Positions 1 through 9,174 of a stretch of 53,148 nucleotides of DNA are shown in pieces. The notes below the pieces were generated by a model. The model had not been told where the DNA came from, made no database searches, and saw only the letters and a list, made by a program, of their open reading frames with translations. Position 1 is the stretch's first letter; the number at the start of each line of letters is the position of its first letter. The position numbers and the translations under genes are program-made. The DNA comes from Bacteroidia bacterium (GTDB lineage Bacteria > Bacteroidota > Bacteroidia > JANWJV01), in NCBI GenBank assembly GCA_025451785.1, contig JANWJV010000060.1, positions 1 to 53,148 on the forward strand, given 5' to 3'.

Positions 1-365
1 CGCATGAAAGGAATGTCGCCAAAGATGCCCTGCTCCATGGCGAAGGTGACGATGGAAAGCGGACGGTACCTGCCGCCGGAAAGCTCGCCCTTGCTTCCCA
101 TAGAGCGGTAAAAGCTATCGAAGGCATCGCTGCTCATGATGCCGCCAATGCCACCGAAGCCTTTCTGCACGTAATCGTTCTTGGCGATCACGATGTCATC
201 GTCGAGCGCGTACTGGTTGCCGAGGGAGTTGACGTAAAATATAAACGCGATGATGCCGAGCACGATCGCCTGGATCCGAAAATCAGGAAGCGGGAAAAGA
301 AGATCTTTTTTAGGAGCGGGCGCGCTGCGGGTCTCTCCTGGGGTATGCTTTTTTTTCTTCGACAT
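1..365 (-). CDS. Membrane protein N-terminus, TPR/O-mannosyltransferase-like (partial)
   Basis: Reading leftwards from an ATG at 365, about 121 codons are open before the window edge. After a basic, Pro-rich cytoplasmic start comes one hydrophobic segment (about residues 30-47, AIVLGIIAFIFYV), followed by NSLGNQYALDDD and an RYRPLS motif. This acidic loop after the first membrane helix, with a later RP motif, is typical of Bacteroidota multi-membrane proteins of the TMTC/protein-O-mannosyltransferase type that carry tetratricopeptide repeats at the C-terminus. The repeats would lie outside the window, so the full architecture is inferred. The start is 6 nt downstream of the stop of the caspase-like gene, so the two are probably co-transcribed. 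Confidence 0.6.
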   Translation of the reverse strand, partial: MSKKKKHTPGETRSAPAPKKDLLFPLPDFRIQAIVLGIIAFIFYVNSLGNQYALDDDIVIAKNDYVQKGFGGIGGIMSSDAFDSFYRSMGSKGELSGGRYRPLSIVTFAMEQGIFGDIPFM

Positions 366-371
366 CAGGCA

Positions 372-941
372 TCAAAGATAGTGAAGCGTAAATTCCAGGT
401 TGCGCACCATGTCACGATAGTAGTGGTTCATGTATTCGCGCAGCTTGCCCACGTCTTTGTACTTCTGGAACATCTCGATGAGCAGCATATCGAACACTGA
501 TCCGTCGAGAAAGTCGATCTCGCCCTTATAGCCGCAAACGCAAAGCGCTTCGGTGTTCCTGAGAAAGCGATCTATCTTCTTGCGTTCGACCTTAATGGTC
601 TCGCAGGTGCCGAAGTGAATGATCTTGTCGCGGCAGGAATCACCAAGCATATCCGCCAGTTCATCCAGCGTTACACGTTCGCCGCCGAGCTCGATCACAT
701 CCGGCTCACCATGGAAGGCAAGGTAACAGATGTTGTAGTTCTTGTACTTCGCATGCTTCCACTGGTCGAGGTAATGCTCCAGGCTCTTCACGTTGGTGCA
801 TTGCCTGTAAATGTATTTAATGCCGAAGTTGTGGCGCAGAAAGGTGAGCGCGGCGCGAACGCTGGAGGTGTCGCGCATATCGCGCATCCAGTCGCCTTCA
901 AGGCAGAACACATGCTTCTTATAATTTTGGGAACGTCTCAC
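372..941 (-). CDS. Small caspase/CHAT-like protein, DUF6642-like
   Basis: A 189-residue soluble protein with no signal peptide. Two motifs resemble the catalytic dyad of caspase-fold (CHAT) peptidases: YLAFHGEPD with His77 and HFGTCETI with Cys113, the latter close to the SACET-type Cys motif of CHAT domains. A following CVCGYKGEIDFLDGS segment resembles the post-Cys loop that helps form the substrate pocket. I recall this family as DUF6642, which I hold less surely. The start is a GTG at 941; no ATG occurs before residue 19, so the exact N-terminus is uncertain. It precedes the membrane protein on its left by 6 nt. Substrate and role are unknown; activity is inferred only from the dyad. Confidence 0.6.
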   Translation of the reverse strand: MRRSQNYKKHVFCLEGDWMRDMRDTSSVRAALTFLRHNFGIKYIYRQCTNVKSLEHYLDQWKHAKYKNYNICYLAFHGEPDVIELGGERVTLDELADMLGDSCRDKIIHFGTCETIKVERKKIDRFLRNTEALCVCGYKGEIDFLDGSVFDMLLIEMFQKYKDVGKLREYMNHYYRDMVRNLEFTLHYL

Positions 942-1012
942 AACTCGAAAAGCGGAAGCCTAAAAATAAAAAAAATCTCCAAGGGCTGTTTCACCTCATG
1001 CTGGTATAATTT

Positions 1013-4000
1013 GTGAGGGGCCGGGCTCCTCATTTATTGCTATTTTTGCTCAAAATCTTCCTTCTCTTGACCAATTTTTTCAAAAACAGGGTGACCTTGC
1101 TGCTTGCGGCACTGCTTTTATTTGCGGGAGCCTATTTTACGGTCAACCGTGAGGGCCACGACCATAGCGGCGACCTGGCGAGGGTTCAAAAAACCCTCGA
1201 AAACAAAGAAAAAAGGGCTATTCAGGAAGCTGAAGAGCTGGCGGCGCTGGCAGGCAAGAAAAGCTATTTTTCCCTTTTCGGATCAAAATCGCAGTATTAC
1301 GAGGAGCTCTACGAGGATAAGGGCATCATATTAATGATGTACGAGCGCGACTCGCTAAGGCTTTGGAGCGAGCAGAGCGTGGCCGTGGAGATCTATCACA
1401 AAGGCAGTTATGGCGGCGAGAACATGGTCCGCCTCAAGAACGGATGGTACCAGGTGATCGCGCGGCCCGTGCCCAACAGCACACGGATGGCGGTGGCGAT
1501 GATCGAGATCAAAAAACAGTTCTCGTTCCAGAACCGATTCCTGGTGAACGAGTTCTTTCCCGGCCTCGGACTTCCCAACAACGTAAAGATGGTGCTGGCC
1601 GACGCTTCCACCGCCAACAGCATCCACAACAGCAAAGGAGATTATCTTTTCTCGCTACAGTTCCATGGCGGCTCCGACGAATGGGATGTGTCATGGCTTT
1701 CGATCTTTCTCTACCTGCTCGCCTTCCTTTTCTCGGTGCTCCTCATTAAGTCGGAGTGCGAGGCGCTCTCGGCTTCGCTCGGTCACTGGACGATGCTGCT
1801 CTTCGCGGCGACGCTCATCGCGCTGCGCTCCGTTACCATTCTCATCCACTTCCCCGAAGAGCTACAATATCTTTCACTGTTCAACCCGAAGTATTACGGC
1901 GACGCCAACTCTTTCTGGCTTCCTTCACTGGGCGACTTCCTTATCAATTCATTGCTCGCGTTCTACATCTGCTATTATGTCCATAAGAGGATCCGCATTC
2001 CAGCCGGCTGGGCATCAGGGAAAAAGTGGTTCGGCATCGGCGTTTCTTTCGCCCTTCTCTTTGGTCTATTCTGGGGCTCACGCCTGCTCAACCTCCTCTA
2101 CATCGGCCTCATCGAGAACTCCAACATCTCACTGAACGTCAACGATCTCTTCAGCCTCAACATTTATAGTTATATCGCGCTGCTCATCACCGGCCTTATG
2201 CTCTTCTCTTTCTTCCTGGTGGTGAATCGCGTGGTGGAGGCTTTGCTCGACTCGGGCCTTACGCTGCTGCAATCTTTCGGCGCCTTCGCGGCTGCACTGC
2301 TAACCTATATCTTCATCTCGCAAGGCCTCGGCACGCTCGACGAGATCCTGTTCCTGTGGCCCGCGGTAGTGGTACTTGTCATTGCATGGATCAAGAAGAC
2401 GGCTGACGAGCGTTACACTTTTTCTGGCATTGTGTTATTGCTGCTCATCGTGTCGCTGTTTTCGGCGCATGTGCTCATAAAATACGGGCATTACAAAGAG
2501 CAGTACAGCCGGCGCATCTTCGCCGAGAAGCTGGCCGCTGAACGCGATCCTGTAGCTGAACATCTCTTTTGCGAACTGGAGCAGCGGCTCGAGGCTGATA
2601 CCGCGCTTCGCGCGATGCTCGACGATCCCGCGGAGGCAAAGTCGAACTTCAGCAAGCAATTGATCCAAAGTTATTTTGGCGGTCACTGGGAAAAATATGA
2701 AGTGAAGATCGCCGTGTTCGACACGGCCTGTTTGCCAGTGGTGAACGGCATCAATAACGAACGCGACGACCTCACTTTTTACGAAGAGTCGATCAAGGAC
2801 CATAGCAGTCCGACGGAATGCAAAAGTCTTTTTTACCTCGACGACCCCACGGGAAAGATCAGCTTTCTTTCAAAGATCGACATCTACAGCCCGAAGCGCC
2901 CCGGCAGCAAACCTTCCTTCCTTTTCCTGGAGCTTAGCTCCAAGTTTGTTTCCGAAGAAGTGGGTTTCCCTGAATTGTTGCTCGAAGGCATCACCGGCCT
3001 CAACCAGGAATTGGCGGCCTATTCCTATGCCAAATACAAGAACGGGGAGCTGGTGAACTACCACGGTAAATATCCTTACAGCGAAAGCAGTGAGGTGTTT
3101 CTTGATCCCCTTATGAAGAACAGTTCCTTCAGGGACCTCGACGGCTATAACCATTTACTCTACAAAGCTGACACGAATACACTGGTAGTGCTCAGCCGTA
3201 AGGATGATGGGTTGATCGGAACGGTGACCACCTTCTCTTATCTCTTCGCCTTCTTCAGCATCCTCCTCTTGCTGTTCCTGCTCACACGGCAATTCTCAAG
3301 AGGCCTGTTCCTCACACAGCTTAGCTTCAAGAGCCGCATACAGTACCTGCTGGTGCTGATCGTCCTCGTTTCGCTGGCGCTCTTCGGCGGAGGGACCATC
3401 TTTTACATCCAAAAGCAATACGAGGCCAAGAACAAGGAGAACCTCAGCGACAAACTGCTTTCGGCGCTCGTGGAGGTGCAGCAGGAGCTGGGCGACCAGG
3501 AAGGCTTCCGCCCCAGCTCGAGGGATTATCTCTCTTATATCCTCAAGGGCGTTTCGAATATTTTCTTCGTCGACATCAACCTTTACGACACCTCGGGAAC
3601 ATTGCTCGCCTCTTCGAGCATGAAGGTGTTTGACGAAGGACTGATGTCAGCGAACATGTGTCCGGAAGCTTATTACCAATTGGCGGTGAACAGGAAACTA
3701 GAATACATTGCTGATGAACGCATTGGTCAGCTAGGCTATCTTTCGGCCTATGTGCCTTTCAAGAACGACAATGGCAAACTGGTGGCCTACCTTAACATGC
3801 CTTATTTCAGCAAGCAGAGCGAACTCGAAAAAGAGATCAGCACCTACCTGGTAGCGCTCATTAACATCTATGTACTGCTCTTTGTGCTCTCGGTGGGAAT
3901 GGCATTATTCATTTCAGGATATGTCACTAAGCCGCTTAAACTTGTGCAGGACAAGCTGAGCAAGATCAAACTAGGAAAGACGAACGAACAGATAGAATGG

Positions 4001-4768
4001 AAAGAGGACGATGAGATCGGCAGCCTGGTAAGCGAATACAATCGTATGATCGTGGAGCTGGCGAACAGCGCCGAGCTGCTCGCACGATCAGAGAGGGAAA
4101 GTGCCTGGAGGGAGATGGCCAAGCAGGTGGCGCACGAGATCAAGAACCCGCTTACGCCTATGAAGCTGAGCGTGCAGCATATGCAGCGATTGATCAAGGA
4201 TAAATCGGCCGACCTGGAAACGAAGATGGAGCGGCTCGCGAAAACGCTCATCGAGCAGATCGAAACACTGAGCGCCATCGCCACTGAGTTCAGCAACTTC
4301 GCGAAGATGCCCAAGGCGAACAAGGAGTCCCTGCCGGTGAACAGCACCCTGCAGAACACAGTGAACCTGTTCAAGGAAACAGAGGAGGCAGAAGTGGTGT
4401 TCAGGCCCTCGACCATTGAGATACTTTATGTGTACGCCGACAAAGATCAATTGGTGCGCGTGTTCAACAACCTTATCAAGAACGCCATACAGGCGATCCC
4501 CGAAGGAAGAAAGGGCGTTGTGGAAGTGAGCCTGGAGAAGAAAGGAACGAAGGTGCTGATCTCGGTAAAGGACAACGGTACCGGCATCAGCGAAGACGCG
4601 ATGGACAAGATCTTTGTGCCTAACTTCACAACGAAGACAACGGGAATGGGATTGGGACTGGCGATGGTGAAGAATATTGTGGAGGGCTTCGAAGGACACA
4701 TATGGTTTGAGACGGAGAAAGACAAAGGCACTGCATTCCACGTGGAACTTCCTATCTTCGTACAATGA
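1013..4768 (+). CDS. NtrY-like sensor histidine kinase with large membrane region
   Basis: A 1251-residue membrane kinase. One hydrophobic helix lies near residues 27-44, about eight helices between 228 and 490, then a long extracytoplasmic part, two helices near 740-800, a second sensor region, and a last helix (about 955-985) leading into a HAMP domain. The DHp H-box is [13 protein letters not shown] (His near 1041). The ATPase domain has the N-box [10 protein letters not shown], the G1 box DNGTGISED and the [14 protein letters not shown] lid. This resembles the multi-membrane NtrY-type kinases of Bacteroidota. The start is uncertain: GTG at 1013 is the longest, but in-frame TTG at 1067 or GTG at 1091 would also keep the first helix. 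No response regulator is adjacent; its stop overlaps the next gene's ATG (ATGA). Confidence 0.85.
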   Translation: MRGRAPHLLLFLLKIFLLLTNFFKNRVTLLLAALLLFAGAYFTVNREGHDHSGDLARVQKTLENKEKRAIQEAEELAALAGKKSYFSLFGSKSQYYEELYEDKGIILMMYERDSLRLWSEQSVAVEIYHKGSYGGENMVRLKNGWYQVIARPVPNSTRMAVAMIEIKKQFSFQNRFLVNEFFPGLGLPNNVKMVLADASTANSIHNSKGDYLFSLQFHGGSDEWDVSWLSIFLYLLAFLFSVLLIKSECEALSASLGHWTMLLFAATLIALRSVTILIHFPEELQYLSLFNPKYYGDANSFWLPSLGDFLINSLLAFYICYYVHKRIRIPAGWASGKKWFGIGVSFALLFGLFWGSRLLNLLYIGLIENSNISLNVNDLFSLNIYSYIALLITGLMLFSFFLVVNRVVEALLDSGLTLLQSFGAFAAALLTYIFISQGLGTLDEILFLWPAVVVLVIAWIKKTADERYTFSGIVLLLLIVSLFSAHVLIKYGHYKEQYSRRIFAEKLAAERDPVAEHLFCELEQRLEADTALRAMLDDPAEAKSNFSKQLIQSYFGGHWEKYEVKIAVFDTACLPVVNGINNERDDLTFYEESIKDHSSPTECKSLFYLDDPTGKISFLSKIDIYSPKRPGSKPSFLFLELSSKFVSEEVGFPELLLEGITGLNQELAAYSYAKYKNGELVNYHGKYPYSESSEVFLDPLMKNSSFRDLDGYNHLLYKADTNTLVVLSRKDDGLIGTVTTFSYLFAFFSILLLLFLLTRQFSRGLFLTQLSFKSRIQYLLVLIVLVSLALFGGGTIFYIQKQYEAKNKENLSDKLLSALVEVQQELGDQEGFRPSSRDYLSYILKGVSNIFFVDINLYDTSGTLLASSSMKVFDEGLMSANMCPEAYYQLAVNRKLEYIADERIGQLGYLSAYVPFKNDNGKLVAYLNMPYFSKQSELEKEISTYLVALINIYVLLFVLSVGMALFISGYVTKPLKLVQDKLSKIKLGKTNEQIEWKEDDEIGSLVSEYNRMIVELANSAELLARSERESAWREMAKQVAHEIKNPLTPMKLSVQHMQRLIKDKSADLETKMERLAKTLIEQIETLSAIATEFSNFAKMPKANKESLPVNSTLQNTVNLFKETEEAEVVFRPSTIEILYVYADKDQLVRVFNNLIKNAIQAIPEGRKGVVEVSLEKKGTKVLISVKDNGTGISEDAMDKIFVPNFTTKTTGMGLGLAMVKNIVEGFEGHIWFETEKDKGTAFHVELPIFVQ

Positions 4769-5172
4769 GCCGCCCTATACGAGTATTGATCGCAAAGGTG
4801 GGCCTCGACGGGCATGACCGCGGGGCGAAGGTGATCGCGTCTTTTTTGCGCGACGCGGGAATGGAGGTGATCTATACTGGCTTAAGACAAACACCCGAGA
4901 TGGTAGTGAACGCGGCGCTTCAGGAAGACGTTGACGCCATCGGTGTAAGCATCCTCAGCGGCGCTCACAATACGGTGTTCCCCAAGATCATGGACCTGAT
5001 GAAGAAGAAAGGGCTCAACGATGTGCTGCTTACCGGCGGAGGCATCATCCCTGACAAAGACATGAAGAAGCTGAATGAGATGGGAGTAGGAAGATTATTT
5101 CCTCCTGGCACAGACACAAAAGAAATTATTGATTACATAACGGATCACGTGCAGAAGCACAGGAAATTCTAG
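4765..5172 (+). CDS. Stand-alone cobalamin (B12)-binding domain protein
   Basis: A 135-residue protein equivalent to the C-terminal B12-binding domain of methylmalonyl-CoA mutase. The signature is [11 protein letters not shown] (DxHxxG, where His is the lower cobalt ligand), followed by SILSGAH and LLTGGGIIP, the other loops of the Rossmann-like fold. Known relatives are small subunits of acyl-CoA mutases (isobutyryl-CoA or methylmalonyl-CoA type) that work with a separate large catalytic chain. No large mutase subunit is in this window. Its ATG overlaps the kinase stop by 4 nt, so it is translationally coupled to that kinase; its end overlaps the dusB end on the opposite strand. Confidence 0.88.
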   Translation: MSRPIRVLIAKVGLDGHDRGAKVIASFLRDAGMEVIYTGLRQTPEMVVNAALQEDVDAIGVSILSGAHNTVFPKIMDLMKKKGLNDVLLTGGGIIPDKDMKKLNEMGVGRLFPPGTDTKEIIDYITDHVQKHRKF

Positions 5173-6155
5173 GCCGCTTCCGCGTACCTCTCCAATACCT
5201 CTTCCAGGATAGCATTGATCTCGTCGAAAGAAGGCGACGTGACAAGGCGCGCGCGGTAATCTTTGAAATGATCAAGGCCCTTGAAGTAATTGGCGTAGTG
5301 ACGGCGCATTTCGAGAATACCGAGTACCGGCCCCTTCCACTCTATTGATTTATTAAGATGCGTGCGGCACACGGCAACGCGGTCTTCAATGGTAGGTCTC
5401 GGCAAATGCGTGCCGTATTTCATAAAGTGCTTTATTTCGTTGAAGATCCATGGATAGCCAATGCTGGCCCGGCCGATCATCACACCGTCCACGCCATATT
5501 TGTCGCGCATCAGTTTCGCTGTCTCCGGGCTGTCCACATCGCCGTTGCCGAAGATGGGGATCTTGATGCGGGGATTGTTCTTGATCTCGCCGATGAGGGT
5601 CCAGTCGGCAGGGCCTTTATACATCTGCGCGCGGGTACGGCCGTGGATGCTTAAGGCCGCGATGCCAATGTCCTGGAGGCGCTCGGCCACTTCGTTCACG
5701 TTCTTTGTCTTGTCATCCCAGCCAAGGCGCGTCTTCACTGTCACCGGCCTCGTGGCGATCTTCACGATCTCCTCGGTCATCTTCACCATTTTAGGAATGT
5801 CCTGCAACAGCGCGGCGCCGGCGCCTTTGCAGGCTACGGCCTTCACGGGGCAACCATAATTGATATCGATAAGGTCGGGCTTCGCGTTGTCGGCGATGCT
5901 GCCCGCCTCCCGCATGCTGTCGATGTCGGAACCAAAAAGCTGGATGCCGATCGGGCGCTCATATTCGAAGATGTCGAGCTTCTTGGTGCTCTTGGCCGCG
6001 TCGCGGATAAGGCCTTCAGAAGAAATGAACTCGGTATACATGAGGTCGGCGCCGTTCTTCTTGCACACATAACGGAAGGGCGGATCGCTCACGTCTTCCA
6101 TGGGTGCCAGTAAAAGGGGGAACTCACCTAGTTCTATGTTGCCTATCTTTATCAT
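5169..6155 (-). CDS. dusB: tRNA-dihydrouridine synthase
   Basis: An FMN-dependent enzyme that reduces uridines in the D-loop of tRNA. The chosen ATG at 6155 gives 328 residues starting IKIGNIELG, normal for DusB; the upstream in-frame extension has no family similarity. Visible motifs are [15 protein letters not shown] (FMN-binding entry), the active-site Cys in [34 protein letters not shown] and the flavin phosphate loop GNGDVDS plus [22 protein letters not shown] -7 element lies just upstream on its strand. The 3' end overlaps that of the B12-binding gene by 4 nt in convergent orientation. Confidence 0.95.
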   Translation of the reverse strand: MIKIGNIELGEFPLLLAPMEDVSDPPFRYVCKKNGADLMYTEFISSEGLIRDAAKSTKKLDIFEYERPIGIQLFGSDIDSMREAGSIADNAKPDLIDINYGCPVKAVACKGAGAALLQDIPKMVKMTEEIVKIATRPVTVKTRLGWDDKTKNVNEVAERLQDIGIAALSIHGRTRAQMYKGPADWTLIGEIKNNPRIKIPIFGNGDVDSPETAKLMRDKYGVDGVMIGRASIGYPWIFNEIKHFMKYGTHLPRPTIEDRVAVCRTHLNKSIEWKGPVLGILEMRRHYANYFKGLDHFKDYRARLVTSPSFDEINAILEEVLERYAEAA

Positions 6156-6159
6156 TTTA

Positions 6160-6180
6160 TAGCTTTGCAAAATTAACAAA
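6160..6180 (-). promoter_or_regulatory. Putative dusB promoter (-7 element TAATTTTG)
   Basis: On the minus strand TAATTTTG matches the Bacteroidota -7 consensus TAnnTTTG exactly and lies about 10-20 nt before the dusB ATG at 6155, implying a very short leader. No convincing -33 TTTG is seen, so the assignment rests on one element. Confidence 0.45.
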
Positions 6181-6198
6181 AGCCCGGTAACCCACTGA

Positions 6199-7095
6199 AT
6201 GAGAGACATTAGCCCCGCCGCCAGAGCCTATATCGCAATGGGCTATCTTCTTTTTTTCCTCCTGATAAATCTTGTAGGCACCGGCGTTGAGATGAAGCCC
6301 GTCGTTCTCGATCAAAAGCTTATCCTGATATTTAAAGTGGTTCAGGTGCTGGCCGTGATGCTGTTTTTTATCCTGCCATCCATCGCGTTTTCCCTTTTGT
6401 TCAGCAATGAACGTTTCAACTACCTGCGCTTGAACATCAACCCAGGCATCATCGCTTTGGTTCTCGTATTTCTGATTATGCTTTGTGCCTTGCCTATTAT
6501 CGCCTGGACAGAGCAGCTCAACCACAAGATGGTATTGCCAGAGGCGCTCTCGGGCCTCGAGAACTGGATGAAGAGCAGCGAAGCTTATCTCAAGCAGGTG
6601 ACCGATGCATTTATGAAGGACATGAACGGCGGCGACCTGGCGCTTAACCTTTTTGTGATCGCCTTTATGGCCGCCATCAGCGAGGAGTTTCTTTTCAGGG
6701 GTGTTGTACAGAGAAGTATTATAGATCACACCAGGAACATCCATTTTGGTATTTGGGTAACTGCCATTTTGTTCAGCGCCATACATATGCAGTTCTACGG
6801 TTTTCTTCCGCGGATGCTCCTGGGGGCGATGCTTGGTTACATGTACGTATGGAGCGGCTCGCTCTGGCTGAGCATCTGGGCCCACTTCGTTAATAATGGA
6901 ACAGCTGTGGTACTCATTTACCTTGAACAGCAGGGGACTATTGCAACCGGCGAAACGGGCGAGGCCGAAGAAGTAGGCTCCTCGCTGGCCCTTGTCAGCG
7001 CCGCGTTAGTTGCGGGCTTACTTTACGCTTTGTACCGTTTTGAAAAAAAGCGACGCGAGCGGCTTGCGCCAAACGCCTCAGAAGCTCCCCAGTAA
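6199..7095 (+). CDS. CPBP family intramembrane glutamic endopeptidase
   Basis: A 298-residue membrane protein with about eight hydrophobic helices. It carries the three CPBP (Rce1/abortive-infection) motifs: SEEFLFRG with Glu162, Glu163 and Arg167; SAIHMQFYG with His196; and AHFVNNGTA with His229 and Asn233. These glutamates and histidines form the active site in the membrane. Bacterial members process peptides or tether regulatory proteins, but the substrate here cannot be told. It stands alone between the divergent dusB and the convergent argH, whose 3' end it overlaps by 18 nt. Confidence 0.9.
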   Translation: MRDISPAARAYIAMGYLLFFLLINLVGTGVEMKPVVLDQKLILIFKVVQVLAVMLFFILPSIAFSLLFSNERFNYLRLNINPGIIALVLVFLIMLCALPIIAWTEQLNHKMVLPEALSGLENWMKSSEAYLKQVTDAFMKDMNGGDLALNLFVIAFMAAISEEFLFRGVVQRSIIDHTRNIHFGIWVTAILFSAIHMQFYGFLPRMLLGAMLGYMYVWSGSLWLSIWAHFVNNGTAVVLIYLEQQGTIATGETGEAEEVGSSLALVSAALVAGLLYALYRFEKKRRERLAPNASEAPQ

Positions 7096-8370
7096 TTTAT
7101 TCATCCTCGCCGTGATCTCTTCGCTGCAAAGATTACCGATGCTCCCTTCGTGGGTATGCTTTGTGAGGCCCGGATTTTTGAAATTTCCCTCCCCTATTTC
7201 TTTCGCCACTTTCTTATAGGCTTCGCGGAAAGGCGTTCCCTTGATCACTTCTTTGTTCACCGCTTCCACGCTGAAGAGGTATTTGTATTTTTCGTCTTTC
7301 AGCAGGTCTTTCTTCACTTCTACCTGCTCCAGCATTAATCCCATCATGCGCAGGCAATCTTTCAACTCCTGGATGGCAGGGAAAAGAATTTCCTTGGTCA
7401 GCTGCAGATCGCGGTGATAGCCGGAGGGCAAATTGTTTGTAAGAAGCGTCAGCTCATTCGGCAGCGCTTGAATGCGATTACACTTCGCGCGAATAAGCTC
7501 CAATACATCGGGGTTCTTCTTGTGCGGCATAATGCTGCTGCCGGTGGTGAGCTCGGCCGGGAAGGAGATAAATCCAAAATCCTGGCCCATGTAAAGGCAA
7601 GCATCGTACGCTAGTTTTGAAAGTGTTGAACTAATTCCTGCCGTTGCCGCTGCCACTGCCCTCTCCGTCTTCCCTCGCGTCATCTGGGCGTAAACCGAAT
7701 TGTAGTTCATATCAGCAAAGCCAAGAAGCTCTGTCGTCATCTTACGATCGATGGGGAATGAAGAACCGTATCCCGCGGCGGAGCCGAGCGGATTTTTGTC
7801 AGCAATACGATAGGCGGCGAGCACCAGTTCCATATCATCGGTAAGGCTTTCGGCATACGCGCCAAACCACAAACCAAATGACGAAGGCATGGCCAATTGC
7901 AAATGGGTGTAGCCGGGCAATAGATCCTCCTTGTGCTTTTCGCTCAGGGAAATAAGAAGACTGAACAACTTTTTGCTTTCCGCTGCGATCTCTTTCAGCT
8001 CGCTTTTCAAATACAATTTTATGGCAAGCAAGGACTGGTCATTACGGGAGCGCCCACTGTGTATCTTCTTGCCGGTATCGCCAATGGCCTGTGTAAGCAG
8101 TAGTTCTACTTGCGAATGAACATCCTCTATTCCTTCCTCTATTTTGAAATTTCCTTTCGCAATGTCTTTCAGGATATTTTCAAGCGCCGCAACCACCTGC
8201 CTCAGTTCTTCGCCCGAAAGCAATCCCACGGAGCAAAGCATTTTGGCGTGCGCGACAGAGCCGATCACATCGTGACCCGCCAGCAAGAGGTCGAATTCCT
8301 TGTCGCGGCCCACGGTGAACTTCTCCACCTCTTTGTCAGTACCCAGTTTTTCTTTTTCCCAGAGTTTCAT
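7078..8370 (-). CDS. argH: Argininosuccinate lyase
   Basis: Cleaves argininosuccinate to arginine and fumarate, the last step of arginine synthesis. The 430-residue chain has the fumarase/aspartase superfamily signature TTGSSIMPHKKNPD, the HSGRSRNDQ motif and the GYTHLQLAMP motif with the conserved His. It is the last gene of the minus-strand arginine operon, starting 9 nt after the argB stop. Its C-terminus (MNKLLGSF) overlaps the CPBP gene end. Length is slightly below the 450-460 common in other phyla but normal for Bacteroidota. Confidence 0.96.
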   Translation of the reverse strand: MKLWEKEKLGTDKEVEKFTVGRDKEFDLLLAGHDVIGSVAHAKMLCSVGLLSGEELRQVVAALENILKDIAKGNFKIEEGIEDVHSQVELLLTQAIGDTGKKIHSGRSRNDQSLLAIKLYLKSELKEIAAESKKLFSLLISLSEKHKEDLLPGYTHLQLAMPSSFGLWFGAYAESLTDDMELVLAAYRIADKNPLGSAAGYGSSFPIDRKMTTELLGFADMNYNSVYAQMTRGKTERAVAAATAGISSTLSKLAYDACLYMGQDFGFISFPAELTTGSSIMPHKKNPDVLELIRAKCNRIQALPNELTLLTNNLPSGYHRDLQLTKEILFPAIQELKDCLRMMGLMLEQVEVKKDLLKDEKYKYLFSVEAVNKEVIKGTPFREAYKKVAKEIGEGNFKNPGLTKHTHEGSIGNLCSEEITARMNKLLGSF

Positions 8371-8379
8371 GCTTCTGTT

Positions 8380-9174
8380 TTATGCTACCAGTTCAGTGCC
8401 CTGGTGCGCTTTGCCTTCTGTCATTTCTACTATGCGGTCGCTGTGGCCAATGATGACACTGTTCACGCCTTTGCTGATCGCGTCGAAGGAGTTGTCCAGC
8501 TTGGGGATCATGCCTTCGGAGATAATGCCCTCCCCCAGTAATTGTTTATACGCTTCTTTGCTGATCTTGCTGATAACCGATGATTCGTCTTCCACATTTT
8601 TCATCACGCCTTTTTTCTCAAAGCAATAGTTCAGCTGTACTGTGTATTCTTTTGAAAGAGCGGCCGCCAAAACCGATGCGATGGTGTCGGCATTGGTGTT
8701 GAGCAATTGTCCTGCGCCGTCGTGTGTAATGGAACAGAACACCGGCACAAAGCCATTCTCCAGCAGGCTGGCGATGGCTTTTGTGTTCACGCTTTCTTCC
8801 GTAACATCTCCGGCAAATCCATAATCGATCTCTGTGCCCACCCGCTTCTTCGCTTTTATCACATTGCCGTCAGCACCACTCAGCCCAATGGCTTGAACTC
8901 CATTTGCCTGCATGAGCGATACGATGCGTTTGTTGACAAGACCCGCGTATACCATCGTGGCGATCTTCAATGTTTCAGCATCAGTAATACGACGGCCTTT
9001 CACCATGGTTTGTACAACGCCCATCTTGTTCGCCAGCTCTGTCGTCTCTTTTCCGCCTCCGTGCACAAGCACCTTCAGACCCTTCACCGAGGCAAAATCG
9101 CCAATGAACTTCTGCAGCAATGTTTCGCTGCCGATCACATTGCCGCCTATCTTAATTATATGCAGTGGCTTCAT
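8380..9174 (-). CDS. argB: Acetylglutamate (probably succinylglutamate) kinase
   Basis: Phosphorylates the gamma carboxyl of N-acylglutamate. The 264-residue amino-acid kinase fold shows HIIKIGGNVI at the start (phosphate-binding Lys), LVHGGGKETTELA (substrate and ATP loop), KGRRITDAETL (acylglutamate binding) and LNTNADTIA. It lacks the N-terminal extension of arginine-sensitive kinases. Its start overlaps argF' by 23 nt, so the two are coupled. Because argF' carries the succinylornithine-type residue, the natural substrate may be N-succinylglutamate; that is inference from the neighbour. Confidence 0.94.
   Translation of the reverse strand: MKPLHIIKIGGNVIGSETLLQKFIGDFASVKGLKVLVHGGGKETTELANKMGVVQTMVKGRRITDAETLKIATMVYAGLVNKRIVSLMQANGVQAIGLSGADGNVIKAKKRVGTEIDYGFAGDVTEESVNTKAIASLLENGFVPVFCSITHDGAGQLLNTNADTIASVLAAALSKEYTVQLNYCFEKKGVMKNVEDESSVISKISKEAYKQLLGEGIISEGMIPKLDNSFDAISKGVNSVIIGHSDRIVEMTEGKAHQGTELVA

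Noticed and set aside
4088-4765. 225-codon open frame opposite the histidine kinase end
   Set aside because: His/Leu-rich shadow of the kinase and ATPase domains on the opposite strand, with no own motifs.
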